Shown: positions 7,657 through 15,949 of the stretch, in pieces
Numbering within the stretch: position 1 is the stretch's first letter
How the letters are laid out: the number at the start of each line of letters is the position of its first letter
Virus record (IMG/VR): IMGVR_UViG_3300042549_007453
Location: 1 to 37,161 of that record
Direction: 5' to 3' (one strand)
From: a virus
Length of the DNA: 37,161 nt
Made by a program: the position numbers and the translations under genes
Notes under the pieces: generated by a model
What the model saw: only the letters and a program-made list of their open reading frames with translations
What the model was told of the DNA's origin: nothing
The model's database searches: none

Positions 7657-7899
7657 ATGACCGTCGCCGAAGAAACCATCCCTGCCGAGGCAGACTCAGC
7701 CATCCGCCGCTTCCGCATCACCGATCCCACCAGCGAGATCCAGATCACCGCCCTCCACCTCACCGATCAGAGCATCCCCGGCGATCCCCCATCCCTCCAG
7801 GCCACCGGCCCCGTCGCCAACAACCACGCCCTCGCCATCGCCCTCATCCAGCTCGCCAACCGCCTCCTCGGCACCCCCGGCCAGTCCCTCCCCTCATGA
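7657..7899 (+). CDS. hypothetical head/connector protein
   Basis: An 80-residue protein that begins 13 nt after TTGACA (7638-7643) and ends in an ATGA overlap with the next gene. The N-terminal half is acidic and beta-prone (EIQITALHLTDQ), the C-terminal half helical (ALAIALIQLANRLLG). It occupies the lambda FI region between coat and head-tail completion genes. No domain recognised. Confidence 0.6.
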   Translation: MTVAEETIPAEADSAIRRFRITDPTSEIQITALHLTDQSIPGDPPSLQATGPVANNHALAIALIQLANRLLGTPGQSLPS

Positions 7900-8243
7900 G
7901 CCCCGCCACCTTCGCCTCCGCCGTATCGCGTGGGATGGCCGCCAGCCCCTTCCGCGATGACCTCACCTTCATCTTCGGCTCCACCCGTCACCTCGTTAAA
8001 GGCTGCACCGTCAGCAGTGGCGACAACAAAGCCAAGTCCGACGAATACGGCACCGAGCACACCCGCACCCTCCGCTGCCACGTCCCCAAAAAGACCCCCG
8101 CAGGCGTCGCCACCCTCCCACGCCAGCCCGCCGTCGATCTCGATGCCATCGAGCACAATGGCCGCAAATACAACCTCGTCAGCCTCACCGGCTTTGACGA
8201 CCACTCCCCCGCCTGGGTCATCGAAGCCGCCGCCCCCCTATGA
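7896..8243 (+). CDS. head-tail completion protein candidate
   Basis: A 115-residue product starting at the ATGA overlap with the preceding gene (ATG 7896). A longer upstream extension in this frame (to 7587) crosses the terminator and the previous gene and is not used. The beta-rich sequence (LTFIFGSTRHLVKGCTVSSG, YNLVSLTGFDD) matches what head-closure proteins of the lambda FII position look like in size and composition. It overlaps the next gene by 4 nt. Function is from position. Confidence 0.6.
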   Translation: MSPATFASAVSRGMAASPFRDDLTFIFGSTRHLVKGCTVSSGDNKAKSDEYGTEHTRTLRCHVPKKTPAGVATLPRQPAVDLDAIEHNGRKYNLVSLTGFDDHSPAWVIEAAAPL

Positions 8244-8737
8244 CCCTCGCCACCACCACCATCGATCTCCTCATCGCCGATCTCTTCCGCGAGTATCTCG
8301 AAGACACCGCCACCGGCCAGGCCGATGCCGCCATCGCCAAAGAACTCATGGACGGCATCGCCGAGCCTACCCGGCCCGTCATCATCCTCACCGCCAAAGA
8401 AGAGCCCGTAAAGTCCAGCTCCCGCCGTGAGATCACCCTCAACCCCGTCCTCTGCACCTGGGCCAAGTCCGAAGAAGCCGGAGCCGCCACCAACGAAGAC
8501 CAGACCACCCGCACCACCGCCGCCGCCATCATGGCCGCCATCGAAGCCCGCCTCCGCGATGCCGATGCCTATCAGACCTGGCTCTCCGCGCTTGATAGCA
8601 CCCGCCGGGATGGCTGGTCCATCCTCAAAATCATCCACGAAGGCCAGGCCCCCCTCATGCGGCCAGACAGCGCCTCCCGCTCCGTCCTCTACAGCCTCAC
8701 CCTCAAAGTCCACCTCCACGTCTCCCGCGTCGCCTGA
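8240..8737 (+). CDS. tail completion/terminator protein candidate
   Basis: A 165-residue protein, start overlapping the previous stop. An N-terminal helical part is followed by beta strands and a helix-rich middle (TRTTAAAIMAAIEARLRDADAY) and a C-terminal VLYSLTLKVHLHVSRVA strand that resembles the closing strand of tail terminator proteins (lambda gpU class). Its order, after the connector and before the tail tube candidate, agrees. No diagnostic motif is present. Confidence 0.55.
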   Translation: MTLATTTIDLLIADLFREYLEDTATGQADAAIAKELMDGIAEPTRPVIILTAKEEPVKSSSRREITLNPVLCTWAKSEEAGAATNEDQTTRTTAAAIMAAIEARLRDADAYQTWLSALDSTRRDGWSILKIIHEGQAPLMRPDSASRSVLYSLTLKVHLHVSRVA

Positions 8738-8754
8738 TTGACATCCGCCGAACC

Positions 8755-9240
8755 ATGACCATGAAAAACCTCCTCGCCCTCCTTCTCGCCCTCATCGCCA
8801 GCATCGCCCCCGCTGCCGATCTCAGCATCACCACCACCAGCTTCGTCCCTGGGGCCAACGCCAAAAAGCAGATCGGCACCGCCGGTGCTGCCATCACCAT
8901 CGGCCAGCTCCTCTACTACGACAGCACCGCAGGCACATGGAAGCTCGCCGATGCCAATGCCTCCGCCACCACCGCCGCCGTCGTCGCCATCGCAGCCAGT
9001 GCCGCCGCCTCCGGCCAGCCCGTCATCTACATCACCGAGGATGACGACCTCACATTAGGAGCCACCCTCTCCATGTCCGCCCCCGTTTATGCACTCAGCG
9101 GCACCGCAGGCGGCATCGCCCCCAGCGCAGACATCACCACCGGCTGGTATCCCTGCCCCGTGTTCGTCGCCAAAAGCACCACCAAATGCATCTTCAAAGC
9201 CTCCGCCCTCCGAGGCACCGCCGCCGCCGTCGCTCCTTAA
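8755..9240 (+). CDS. exported decoration-like protein with signal peptide
   Basis: A 161-residue protein. The N-terminus (MTMKNLLALLLALIASIAPAA) is a textbook Sec signal peptide with an Ala-x-Ala end near residue 21; the true start may be the second ATG at 8761. The mature part repeats a short beta pattern (GAAITIGQLLYYDSTAGTWK, then GQPVIYI and SAPVYALSGTAGGIAPSAD) like the DUF2190 capsid decoration proteins, in which small beta turns bind the capsid. TTGACA at 8738-8743 precedes the start. A signal peptide on a virion protein is odd; it may instead be secreted by the host cell. Two Cys (CPVF, KCIF) could form a disulphide after export. Confidence 0.65.
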   Translation: MTMKNLLALLLALIASIAPAADLSITTTSFVPGANAKKQIGTAGAAITIGQLLYYDSTAGTWKLADANASATTAAVVAIAASAAASGQPVIYITEDDDLTLGATLSMSAPVYALSGTAGGIAPSADITTGWYPCPVFVAKSTTKCIFKASALRGTAAAVAP

Positions 9241-9288
9241 ACTGCATCCCGTGTTAGGCCTCCTCCACATCCTCCACTCCCCACTCCC

Positions 9289-9735
9289 ATGCCCTTCGAC
9301 CCCCTCCAGACACAAGGCACCCTCCCAGCCTACGACCTCAAAGAGTTCGACGACACCGGCCTCCTCGTCACCGACTGCTCTTTCACGCCCCGCGTGAACA
9401 TCAAAGAGAAGGAAGGCCACAGCAACGGAGCCACCGGCAACAACGGCTCATACGCCCAGATCGTCCAAGTCCAGACCTACAAGAAGGCCCTCGACATCGA
9501 ACTCAAAGGCGAGATCGTCCCCGACTCCAACGGCCTCGCCGCAGGCCTCGCCGCCGTCTATCCCGGCCAGGCCGTTACCTGTGCCCAGTTCGCCGCCTCC
9601 GGCGTCACCATCCACGGCTTCAGCCGCGATGCCGCCAAGCTCCTCATGGTGAAAGAAGTGAAGCGTGAGACCTCCTCCGAAAAGGTCCCCGTCGTCACCG
9701 TCCCCATGTCCTACTACCCCGAGATCGCGGTCTAA
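9289..9735 (+). CDS. tail tube protein candidate
   Basis: A 148-residue, beta-rich, Val/Lys-rich protein (AQIVQVQTYKKALDIELKGEIV) without signal peptide. It sits where lambda gpV lies, before the G/GT chaperone genes and tape measure, and its size is normal for short tail tube subunits. The leader lacks a Shine-Dalgarno sequence; the preceding stretch is CT-rich. The assignment is positional. Confidence 0.5.
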   Translation: MPFDPLQTQGTLPAYDLKEFDDTGLLVTDCSFTPRVNIKEKEGHSNGATGNNGSYAQIVQVQTYKKALDIELKGEIVPDSNGLAAGLAAVYPGQAVTCAQFAASGVTIHGFSRDAAKLLMVKEVKRETSSEKVPVVTVPMSYYPEIAV

Positions 9736-9744
9736 CCACCGCCC

Positions 9745-10620
9745 ATGCAATCCGCGCCCCCAGCCAATGGGGGCGCGGGCCATCTCCCCGCCGATCCCCT
9801 CATGTCCCCAGACAGCCCCAACCAAGTCGCCGTCAGCAACACCAAGCTCGCCGCCTGTCTCATCGCCCTCGGCTTCAAATTCAAAGCCGACCTCATCCAG
9901 AGCAGCAAAGCCGGAGCCAAGCTCCACACGCAATTCTTGTTCAGCGGCCCCAGCCTCCGCTCGCAGTATCAGCACATCACGCTTGACTGCGCCCAGCTCT
10001 GGGAAAAAGGCACGCTCGATCACAAAGAGCCCATGCATCCCCTCTGCGTCATGATGCGCGGCCAGCATAACTACGACCGCCTCATGGATTGGCAGATGCG
10101 CGGCATCACCCATCACCTCCGCAGCACCGCCGCAGGCCAGATGCTCATCTATCGCGCAGGCACCGTCAAAGACTGGTCCGGCATCCAGCACCACACCTCC
10201 TCCGACCTCGCCCTTTGTGCCGCCCTCGCAGGCTGCGGCATCCCCGTCATCCGCATCACCGGTTCGGCAGGTGCCCACCTCTACACCTTCCCGGCCATGG
10301 GTTACGCCCTCCTGCGCGCCGATCTCACCACCCACCTCGAAGCCGCCAACCTCCTCACCCGCCGCGCCCCTACCCCCACCGATCCCCGCCGCCTGCATCT
10401 CGAGGATACCGCCCCCCTCCACCCCATGGTGCAGGTCTATGACGCCCTGAACTGCCGAGCCCACCTCAAGCGCGCCCTCCTCAGCACCAGACCCCTCCTC
10501 CTCATCGAAGAAGAAGGCACCACCCGCCAAGCCCTCCTCAGCATGAACAGCACCGGACGCGTCATGCAACGCGTCGAAGCCCACTTCAAATCCCCGCCGA
10601 TCCCATGGACCCAACCCTAG
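9745..10620 (+). CDS. hypothetical tail-region protein
   Basis: A 291-residue protein (or 272 if it starts at ATG 9802, which avoids the hairpin at 9752-9778 and a low-complexity N-terminus). The conserved-looking part starts at about SNTKLAACLIALGF. It is rich in His and Leu (QHITLDCAQLW, ITHHLRSTAAGQ) and is not similar to a fold I know. It lies between tail tube and the tail chaperones and overlaps the next gene by 16 nt. No lambda gene sits here, so it is an accessory of this phage type. Could be non-structural. Confidence 0.65.
   Translation: MQSAPPANGGAGHLPADPLMSPDSPNQVAVSNTKLAACLIALGFKFKADLIQSSKAGAKLHTQFLFSGPSLRSQYQHITLDCAQLWEKGTLDHKEPMHPLCVMMRGQHNYDRLMDWQMRGITHHLRSTAAGQMLIYRAGTVKDWSGIQHHTSSDLALCAALAGCGIPVIRITGSAGAHLYTFPAMGYALLRADLTTHLEAANLLTRRAPTPTDPRRLHLEDTAPLHPMVQVYDALNCRAHLKRALLSTRPLLLIEEEGTTRQALLSMNSTGRVMQRVEAHFKSPPIPWTQP
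9752..9778 (+). other. 10-bp perfect hairpin near a gene start
   Basis: CCGCGCCCCC (9752-9761) pairs with GGGGGCGCGG (9769-9778) over a 7-nt loop. It has no T tract. It lies between ATG 9745 and the next in-frame ATG 9802, so it would either be coding or mask the first start. Confidence 0.6.
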
Positions 10621-11105
10621 CACCCCCAGACACCGCCCCCGAAGCCGCTGCCGACCAGCTCCGCCAGCAAGCCTGGCACACCGCCGACTCCCACGCATGG
10701 GCAGGCATCCCCCTCCAGCCCTGGAGCCGCCAGCGTGAAAGTCTTTTTGTTCGCCTCATCGAGCACGACGAGACCACCACCGGCCTCGACTCTCTACCCC
10801 TCCTCACCGCCCGCCTCGCCGAAAAAGAAAGCCCCGTCACCATCGAGACCCTCCTCTCCCCCATGCTCTTCATTGAGCAGGCCTCTTTGGTGCTTTTCCT
10901 CGCCGCCCACACCCCGAACCAATGGGATCACCTCAGAGGCCGCCCCGCCGCCTTCCTCCGTGCCGCCAATGAATGGGCCGAGAAGCACATCCCCGCCGGA
11001 GACGAATGGCCCGCCATCCACCTCGCCGTTTTACTCCGCACCCAGCACCACGCCGTCATCCCCATGCGACCCGCTTCCCGTGCAGGAGGCCCCTCGGGAA
11101 ACTAG
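10605..11105 (+). CDS. tail assembly chaperone, short form (gpG-like)
   Basis: A 166-residue, mostly helical, zero-frame product upstream of the tape measure gene. It ends in Ser-Gly-Asn-stop, where the last codons GGA AAC TAG make the slippery sequence G GGA AAC (11096-11102). This location and size fit the lambda gpG role of binding the tape measure protein during tail assembly. The start overlaps the previous gene (ATG 10605 within its 3' end). No sequence motif identifies G proteins, so the support is the frameshift signal and order. Confidence 0.8.
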   Translation: MDPTLAPPDTAPEAAADQLRQQAWHTADSHAWAGIPLQPWSRQRESLFVRLIEHDETTTGLDSLPLLTARLAEKESPVTIETLLSPMLFIEQASLVLFLAAHTPNQWDHLRGRPAAFLRAANEWAEKHIPAGDEWPAIHLAVLLRTQHHAVIPMRPASRAGGPSGN

Positions 11106-11350
11106 CACTGCCCGTCTCCGAGGCGCAATACTACGCCCTCCTGAGTCGGGCCTACCACGGCACCACCACCCGCCATGAAATGCGCTGGGAAATCTCCCTC
11201 ACCGAAGGCTGGTCCATCATCCACGCCGCCGGACTCCTCGCAGGCGAAACCTACATCTGGCCCGACCCCAAGCTCTCCACCTCGGGCCGCCTCCTCCTCC
11301 GCGTGAATGAACTCCGCCAATCACCCACCCCCATCACCCTCGACCTCTGA
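10605..11350 (+). CDS. tail assembly chaperone, -1 frameshift fusion (gpGT-like)
   Basis: A slip by -1 at GGGAAAC changes the reading from GGA-AAC-stop to GGG-AAA-CTA and continues to the stop at 11348-11350. It adds 82 residues (beginning LALPVSEAQYYALL) to give 248 residues in all. The downstream frame has no credible start of its own (its only ATG, at 10973, lies deep inside the other gene in a Pro/Arg-rich shadow). AGGAGG at 11084-11089, 6 nt before the slippery heptamer, resembles the internal Shine-Dalgarno stimulator of dnaX frameshifting. Lambda uses GGGAAAG at the same place. Seen: heptamer, phase, stop. Known: function in lambda. Inferred: efficiency. Confidence 0.88.
11084..11105 (+). 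promoter_or_regulatory. -1 programmed frameshift site with upstream Shine-Dalgarno-like stimulator
   Basis: AGGAGG (11084-11089), six spacer bases, then the heptamer GGGAAAC (11096-11102) in the phase G GGA AAC, followed at once by the zero-frame stop TAG (11103-11105). This is the canonical X XXY YYZ arrangement. Confidence 0.88.
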
Positions 11351-11393
11351 GAACGAAGAACTGAGCCGACCGCCGACTAACCACTAAAGACGT

Positions 11394-11594
11394 ATGAAGA
11401 CCAATAAAGCATCATCGAAGAAACAAGCCACCGCAGGCCGAAAGCCCAGGCGGTTGGCTCCTGTGTCTGGTTCTCAGTTCTTATCCCGACCAACTTTCCA
11501 GATAGCCTCGGCGAAGCCGGAAAAAGCCACTTTTGACACGGCCCCCTCGGCAACACCCACGCCGATCCCATGTCCACCGATGGCCTCACCCTGA
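11394..11594 (+). CDS. doubtful small basic protein
   Basis: A 66-residue reading frame whose first 20 residues are Lys/Arg-rich (MKTNKASSKKQ...RKPRR). It is preceded by CCACTAAAGA (11381-11390), the same 10-mer found before the Clp N-domain gene, which also has a Lys-rich N-terminus. The second half covers an inverted GAGAAC element (11472-11481), a TTGACA (11533-11538), and overlaps the next gene by 25 nt, so its C-terminus is not convincing. It may be a remnant of a small inserted gene. Confidence 0.3.
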   Translation: MKTNKASSKKQATAGRKPRRLAPVSGSQFLSRPTFQIASAKPEKATFDTAPSATPTPIPCPPMASP

Positions 11595-12373
11595 ACAGCG
11601 CACCTTTTGAGGCGGCGATTGTCAGGCTTGCAGCCACCTCCAAGAAAGCCGCCTCCGCCGTCATGAAGGACCAGGCTCGGCTTTTGTTCGTCGAAGTCGC
11701 CAAGATCACTCCGCCCTACTCCGGCGGCACCACAGGCAGGCAGGCAGAGAAGCAGGGCCGCACCGCCGTCGCCCGCGACATCTACGGGATCTATGGCACC
11801 CGCAGCGATGCCTACACCGCCATCGCCGCCAGCAACGTCCCGGCAGCGAATGCCTTCTGGTCTCAGCTCGGACAAGGCAACACTGAACTCGCCAGCAGCA
11901 TCCTCCGCGATGTCACCGGCAAAAGCCTCTCCCCGTTCGATAATGGCGCGCTTCATGAGCGCACCTCGGCCGGCTCCCGCCGCCGCACCCGCCGAGCCAA
12001 TGCCGCCACCCGCAACGCCCGCAGCTTCGTCTTCTTCGTCTCCAATGCCGAGGCCCTCGCCGCCTATGTAAACGAAAAGCAAGCCCACGTCTGGTGGCTT
12101 GCCTCCGGCTGGGCAGATCCCCTCCGCGCCCTGGGTGCCAAGCTCCCCTATGGCGTCGGTAAGTTCGATGCACCCGGCAAGCTCAAGGTCACCATCACCG
12201 ACCAGCGCATCGAGATCACGATGACGAACCAAGTCTCCTATGGCCGCGACGTGCGCGACATCCAGCGTCGCATTGACTTCGCCATGAATAAGCGGGTCGG
12301 AGCCCTCGACCGCCGCTGGGAATCCTACCTCAACCGAGCCGCCAAAGACGCCGGTTTCTCCAAGACACTCTAA
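11570..12373 (+). CDS. minor tail protein
   Basis: A 267-residue protein just upstream of the tape measure. The N-terminal helical stretch (AAIVRLAATSKKAASAVMKDQARLLFVEVAKITPPYSG) resembles the start of HK97 gp10/lambda gpZ-like tail completion proteins, in which a helix pair precedes a PP-x-x-GG/TG loop. A basic patch (SRRRTRRANAATRNARS, about 136-152) and a C-terminal helical RDIQRRIDFAMNKR region follow. TTGACA lies 31 nt upstream. The protein probably belongs to the tail, but its position after the chaperones rather than before the tube is unlike lambda gpZ. Confidence 0.55.
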   Translation: MSTDGLTLNSAPFEAAIVRLAATSKKAASAVMKDQARLLFVEVAKITPPYSGGTTGRQAEKQGRTAVARDIYGIYGTRSDAYTAIAASNVPAANAFWSQLGQGNTELASSILRDVTGKSLSPFDNGALHERTSAGSRRRTRRANAATRNARSFVFFVSNAEALAAYVNEKQAHVWWLASGWADPLRALGAKLPYGVGKFDAPGKLKVTITDQRIEITMTNQVSYGRDVRDIQRRIDFAMNKRVGALDRRWESYLNRAAKDAGFSKTL

Positions 12374-12376
12374 CTC

Positions 12377-14317
12377 ATGTCAGCCAATCTCGAAGCCTCC
12401 CTCCGGCTGGACATCGCCCAATACCAGCAGCAGCTCGCCAAAGCCAAAGGCGAAGCCAAGAAACTTCGAACCGACCTCCAGTCCCAGGGCGGATTCGGCA
12501 AAGCCTTCACCGGCCTCGGCGGCCAGATCGCAGGCATCGCCGGAGCCGCAGGCTTCGGACTCCTCGTCAAACGCGGCCTTGAGTTTAACCAAACCATTGG
12601 CGACTCCGAGACCGCCATCGCCCAAGTCCTCCGCCAGTTCAAAGGACTCAGCACTGAAGCCGCCAAAGGCGAAGCCGCTGCCGCCATGCAGGCCATGGTG
12701 GACCTGGAGCCCAGCACCGCCGCCAGCCTCACCGGCCTCGTCGATGGCTTCCTCGCCACCCTCGGCAGCTCCCAGGCCGTCGGCATCGACGTCGCCCAAA
12801 ACATCGACCTCGTCGGCAAGTTCGCCAACGCGATGGCCAACGCCAAGATCCCCGCCGAGCAGCTCGCCCAAGAGATGCGCTCCATCGTGAGCGGGAACAT
12901 TGGAGCCGACTCCACCCTCGCCAAAGTCCTCAGCATCTCCAATGCCGACATCGAGAAAGCCCGCCAAGCAGGCACCCTCTACGACTTCCTCGTCGGCAAG
13001 ATCGGCACCCTCGGCGAAGCCGGAGACACCGCAGGCGTCGCCTTCTCCACCCTCTCCTCGGCCATGGATAAAGCCGCCGGACTCCTCACTGAAGGCCTCT
13101 TCGCTGAAGGTGTCCAAGGTGCCAAGGAGATGGCGACTTTCCTCGAACAAAACGCCGACCTCTTCCGCGACCTCGGCCAAGGCATCGCCTTCGCCACGAA
13201 AGAATCCATTAAGCTCCTCGCCGAGCTGAACAACATCCGCAACTCCCTCACCCAGGGCACCGGCGAAGGCATCGGCAAACTCCTCGGACTCGACCCCACC
13301 GGCGGCACCGTCGCCAAGACGAACAAAGAAGCCAGCGATCAAGCCGCCGCCGCCGATGCCGCCGCCCGCTTCGGTCCCGCCAAGCAGTTCGATGCCGATG
13401 GCAAAGAGATCGTCAAAAAAGACGCTACCACGCCCGAGAAAAAACCCGGCACTCCCGGCACCTCCGCCCCCGACGCCAAAGCCCTCATCGAAGCCCACCG
13501 CGAGATCGCCCGCCTCCAGCAGCAGGAAGCCTCCCTCAACCAAAAGCGATTCGACGACTACCTCTCCATCCTCCCGCCCAACCTCAAGCTCATCGAGATC
13601 AAGCGTGAAGTCCTCCGCCTCGAAAACGAAATGGACACCGTCGCCTCCTCCAGCATTGGCGAAGGTAAGATCCGCATCCAGACCGAGCTTCTCGACCTTG
13701 CCAAACAAACCCGCACCGCCGAGGCCGACATCGCCGATGAAAAGAAGCGCGCCGCCGACGAAGCCGCTGACGACCTCAAAGAGGCCCAAGAGAAAGCCGC
13801 CCTCCAGGCCGATGCCATCGCCGCCTTCGATGCCGAGATGGCCCTCATCAATGCCAAGCTCACCGGCAACAAAGAACTCACCGCTGAACTCGAACGCCAG
13901 GCCGCCATCGAGCAGGAGAAAAACCGCCTCATCGCCGCCGGAGTCACCGAGGCCGATGCTGCCGACAAGGCCGCCCAGATCGTCGATGCCCGCCAGTCCC
14001 TCATGGACAAGCCCACCGGCACCGATGGCAAGATCAAAGGTTATTCCCGCGAGCGCCAAGGCGGAGCCGATGAAGCCCGCCAGCGCGCCGAAGACCGCGT
14101 CAAGCAATCCCGCAGCCGCCGAGAAGCCGCCGTCACCGACGCCTTCGGCACCGTCCGCCCATCGGGCACCGATGCCGCCGGGAAAAACCCCCTCGCCGCC
14201 GCCGCGCAAAAGAACGCCGCCGCCGAAGGTGCCACGCCGCAGGACACCAATGCCGCCGCCGCCCAGATCGTCACCCAGATGCTTCCCCAGATCGTCTCCA
14301 TCCTCTCCGGCTCATGA
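12377..14317 (+). CDS. tail tape measure protein
   Basis: A 646-residue protein, the longest helical one in the tail module. The N-terminal LEASLRLDIAQYQQQLAKAKGEAKKLRTDL coiled region, a hydrophobic Gly/Ala stretch (GGQIAGIAGAAGFGLLVKRGLEF, about 46-68), a long helical middle (tape measure domain AQVLRQFKGLSTEAAKGEAAAAMQ), and a charged coiled coil (about 370-560, IADEKKRAADEAADDLKEAQE) all fit. By the usual 0.15 nm per residue rule the tail would be about 97 nm. It follows the G/GT genes closely and overlaps the next gene by 4 nt. Confidence 0.88.
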   Translation: MSANLEASLRLDIAQYQQQLAKAKGEAKKLRTDLQSQGGFGKAFTGLGGQIAGIAGAAGFGLLVKRGLEFNQTIGDSETAIAQVLRQFKGLSTEAAKGEAAAAMQAMVDLEPSTAASLTGLVDGFLATLGSSQAVGIDVAQNIDLVGKFANAMANAKIPAEQLAQEMRSIVSGNIGADSTLAKVLSISNADIEKARQAGTLYDFLVGKIGTLGEAGDTAGVAFSTLSSAMDKAAGLLTEGLFAEGVQGAKEMATFLEQNADLFRDLGQGIAFATKESIKLLAELNNIRNSLTQGTGEGIGKLLGLDPTGGTVAKTNKEASDQAAAADAAARFGPAKQFDADGKEIVKKDATTPEKKPGTPGTSAPDAKALIEAHREIARLQQQEASLNQKRFDDYLSILPPNLKLIEIKREVLRLENEMDTVASSSIGEGKIRIQTELLDLAKQTRTAEADIADEKKRAADEAADDLKEAQEKAALQADAIAAFDAEMALINAKLTGNKELTAELERQAAIEQEKNRLIAAGVTEADAADKAAQIVDARQSLMDKPTGTDGKIKGYSRERQGGADEARQRAEDRVKQSRSRREAAVTDAFGTVRPSGTDAAGKNPLAAAAQKNAAAEGATPQDTNAAAAQIVTQMLPQIVSILSGS

Positions 14318-15192
14318 TTCCTGACTTTTCCATCTACGGGCTGAAAAACTTCGAGATCACTGGTCGCAAGATCACCTCCTCCCCGCGTAAGCTCGACACC
14401 GCCAGCGTCTCCTGGCAGACCGATCGAGAAGATGCCTTTTCCCGTGGCGGTCCACTCCCCGGCTACCCGTATATGTCCATCGTCGAGTGCGAGACCCTCG
14501 TCGAGATCCCAGGCCATGCCTACCAGCACAACCTTCGCGGTGAAGGCCTCCTCCGCCCCGGTCACAAGCTCGAATCCTCCAGCCTCAAGCAACCCGAGGA
14601 AGGCTGGGACGAAGGCCCCCAGACCTGGCTCACCACCGACCCCTCCGCCTTCGCCATCGGCAACGTCCATCCCGACATCGCCACCCTCTGGTGTGTCGGC
14701 ATCGACAGCAAAGACCAGGTCACCGATCGCGTCTGGCGCGTCTCGCCCAGCTATCGCGGCATCATCCCAGACTCGGCAGGGGACCCTAAGCCCGGCAAGT
14801 GGAAAGGCACTGTCAACGGCGAGACACGGCAGGCCGGATCTCTGTCCCTCGTCGGCACCACCTTCGTCGATGAAAACGGCGTCTATAACGGCTGGTCCAC
14901 CGCCCGCGATTCCACGCTCGATACCAGCAAGGTCGCCGTCACCCACAGCCTCCTCAGCTTCACCGCACCGCCGACGGACAAGGTAGGCCGCCCCTACACT
15001 CCAGCCCGCGTCCCGCTGCTGGATAACATCTTCGAAACGACCTCGTGGTATTCGTCCGCCGGTTTCACCTGGAACTGGCCGCCCGGCTGGAAACTCAGCG
15101 GCGTCCAGTGGGATCAGATCCTCGATAAAGACATCTACCTCTACACCCTCACTCATGAGTATGTGCCGAAGGCCGAACCAAAGCTAACCTAA
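14314..15192 (+). CDS. minor tail protein, distal tail region
   Basis: A 292-residue protein starting in an ATGA overlap with the tape measure gene. It is rich in Trp and beta-prone, with an N-terminus (IYGLKNFEITGRKITSS) and a C-terminal TWNWPPGWKLSGVQWDQILDKD segment. Genes directly after the tape measure usually encode the distal tail or tail-tip proteins. No fold recognised from sequence. It overlaps the next gene by 1 nt. Confidence 0.6.
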   Translation: MIPDFSIYGLKNFEITGRKITSSPRKLDTASVSWQTDREDAFSRGGPLPGYPYMSIVECETLVEIPGHAYQHNLRGEGLLRPGHKLESSSLKQPEEGWDEGPQTWLTTDPSAFAIGNVHPDIATLWCVGIDSKDQVTDRVWRVSPSYRGIIPDSAGDPKPGKWKGTVNGETRQAGSLSLVGTTFVDENGVYNGWSTARDSTLDTSKVAVTHSLLSFTAPPTDKVGRPYTPARVPLLDNIFETTSWYSSAGFTWNWPPGWKLSGVQWDQILDKDIYLYTLTHEYVPKAEPKLT

Positions 15193-15602
15193 TGCGCCGC
15201 AGCTCCAGACCTCCGAAGCCCGAGCCCTTCGCCTGGCGAAAGAGCAACGGCGTCATGCTGCAAAGCCATCTGCGCGAATACATCCGCTGGCTCTTTCCGC
15301 AGCTCGGCAGGCACTACATCCCGCCCGGCGGCGTGCGTGACTACACCGCCGCCGCCCAGCCTGCGAAGGCCGAGAAACAGCCCGAGCCCTTCCGCCCTCG
15401 TTCGTCCTCCGGTCCCGTCCTGCTCACCGATCTCCAGCGCTTCAAAGACTACGTCTTCGCCGCCCTGGAGCCCGTCGCTAGCCAGAACCCCATGCCACTG
15501 AAGACAAGCTGCACCCTCATCTTCATCCCCGATTTCAAGCGGCTGCATGAGCACATCCAGCTCCTCCTGAAACTCCACCGCCGCCGCCTCTCGAACTCAT
15601 GA
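15192..15602 (+). CDS. hypothetical tail protein
   Basis: A 136-residue basic protein with Pro-rich patches and a Lys/Arg/His-rich C-terminal helix (RLHEHIQLLLKLHRRRLSNS). The start overlaps the preceding stop by one base; its end overlaps the next gene. No family recognised. The position suggests a tail-tip assembly factor. Confidence 0.6.
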   Translation: MRRSSRPPKPEPFAWRKSNGVMLQSHLREYIRWLFPQLGRHYIPPGGVRDYTAAAQPAKAEKQPEPFRPRSSSGPVLLTDLQRFKDYVFAALEPVASQNPMPLKTSCTLIFIPDFKRLHEHIQLLLKLHRRRLSNS

Positions 15603-15931
15603 CCCCGAACACAGCCCACATCCTGCACCTCTTCGGCTTCGAGCAGATCGCCCCAGATCGGAAGCGCGCGGATACTACGCGCTGGCACTACTCCAAGACT
15701 GCCGCCAACGTCCTCATCGACCTCCCCGAAGACGCCACCTCCCATGACATCCGCGAGGCTCTGGTGGCCTACGGTGCCGCCTGTGCCCGCGCCGAAACCC
15801 GCGAGCAATACAAGCGCTTCCTCCTCACCTTCGGCATCTCCCCCACCGACGACAACCTCCCGCCCTTCCTGTTAGACCCCGAAGGCGCTCCCCTCATCGA
15901 GCCCTCTGAAACAGAGAACCGAGAACCATAA
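15599..15931 (+). CDS. hypothetical tail protein with repeat-encoded C-terminus
   Basis: A 110-residue protein. The last residues (ETENREP) are encoded by the CAGAGAACCGAGAACC tract, so the intergenic heptad repeat has run into the coding end and supplies the stop. N-terminal part is globular (TAHILHLFGFEQIAPD, VLIDLPEDATSHDIREAL). No function recognised; gene order puts it in the tail tip. Confidence 0.6.
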   Translation: MTPNTAHILHLFGFEQIAPDRKRADTTRWHYSKTAANVLIDLPEDATSHDIREALVAYGAACARAETREQYKRFLLTFGISPTDDNLPPFLLDPEGAPLIEPSETENREP

Positions 15932-15940
15932 ACCGAGAAC
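15911..15940 (+). repeat. GAGAACC heptad tract before fibre-base gene
   Basis: ACAGAGAACCGAGAACC, then ATAAACCGAGAAC, covers the 3' end of the previous gene and the leader of the gene at 15950. It is followed by TTCCCCGCC and ATG, nearly the same tail as at 16928 and 3375. Confidence 0.7.
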
Positions 15941-15949
15941 TTCCCCGCC

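Noticed and set aside
10973-11095. Separate start at ATG 10973 for the second chaperone frame
   Set aside because: The upstream part reads as a Pro/Arg-rich shadow of the short chaperone; the frameshift site explains expression of the downstream part.
12380-14209. 609-residue open frame on the - strand opposite the tape measure gene
   Set aside because: Gly/Glu/Ala-rich low-complexity shadow caused by C-ending codons of the real gene; no start signal and no family features.
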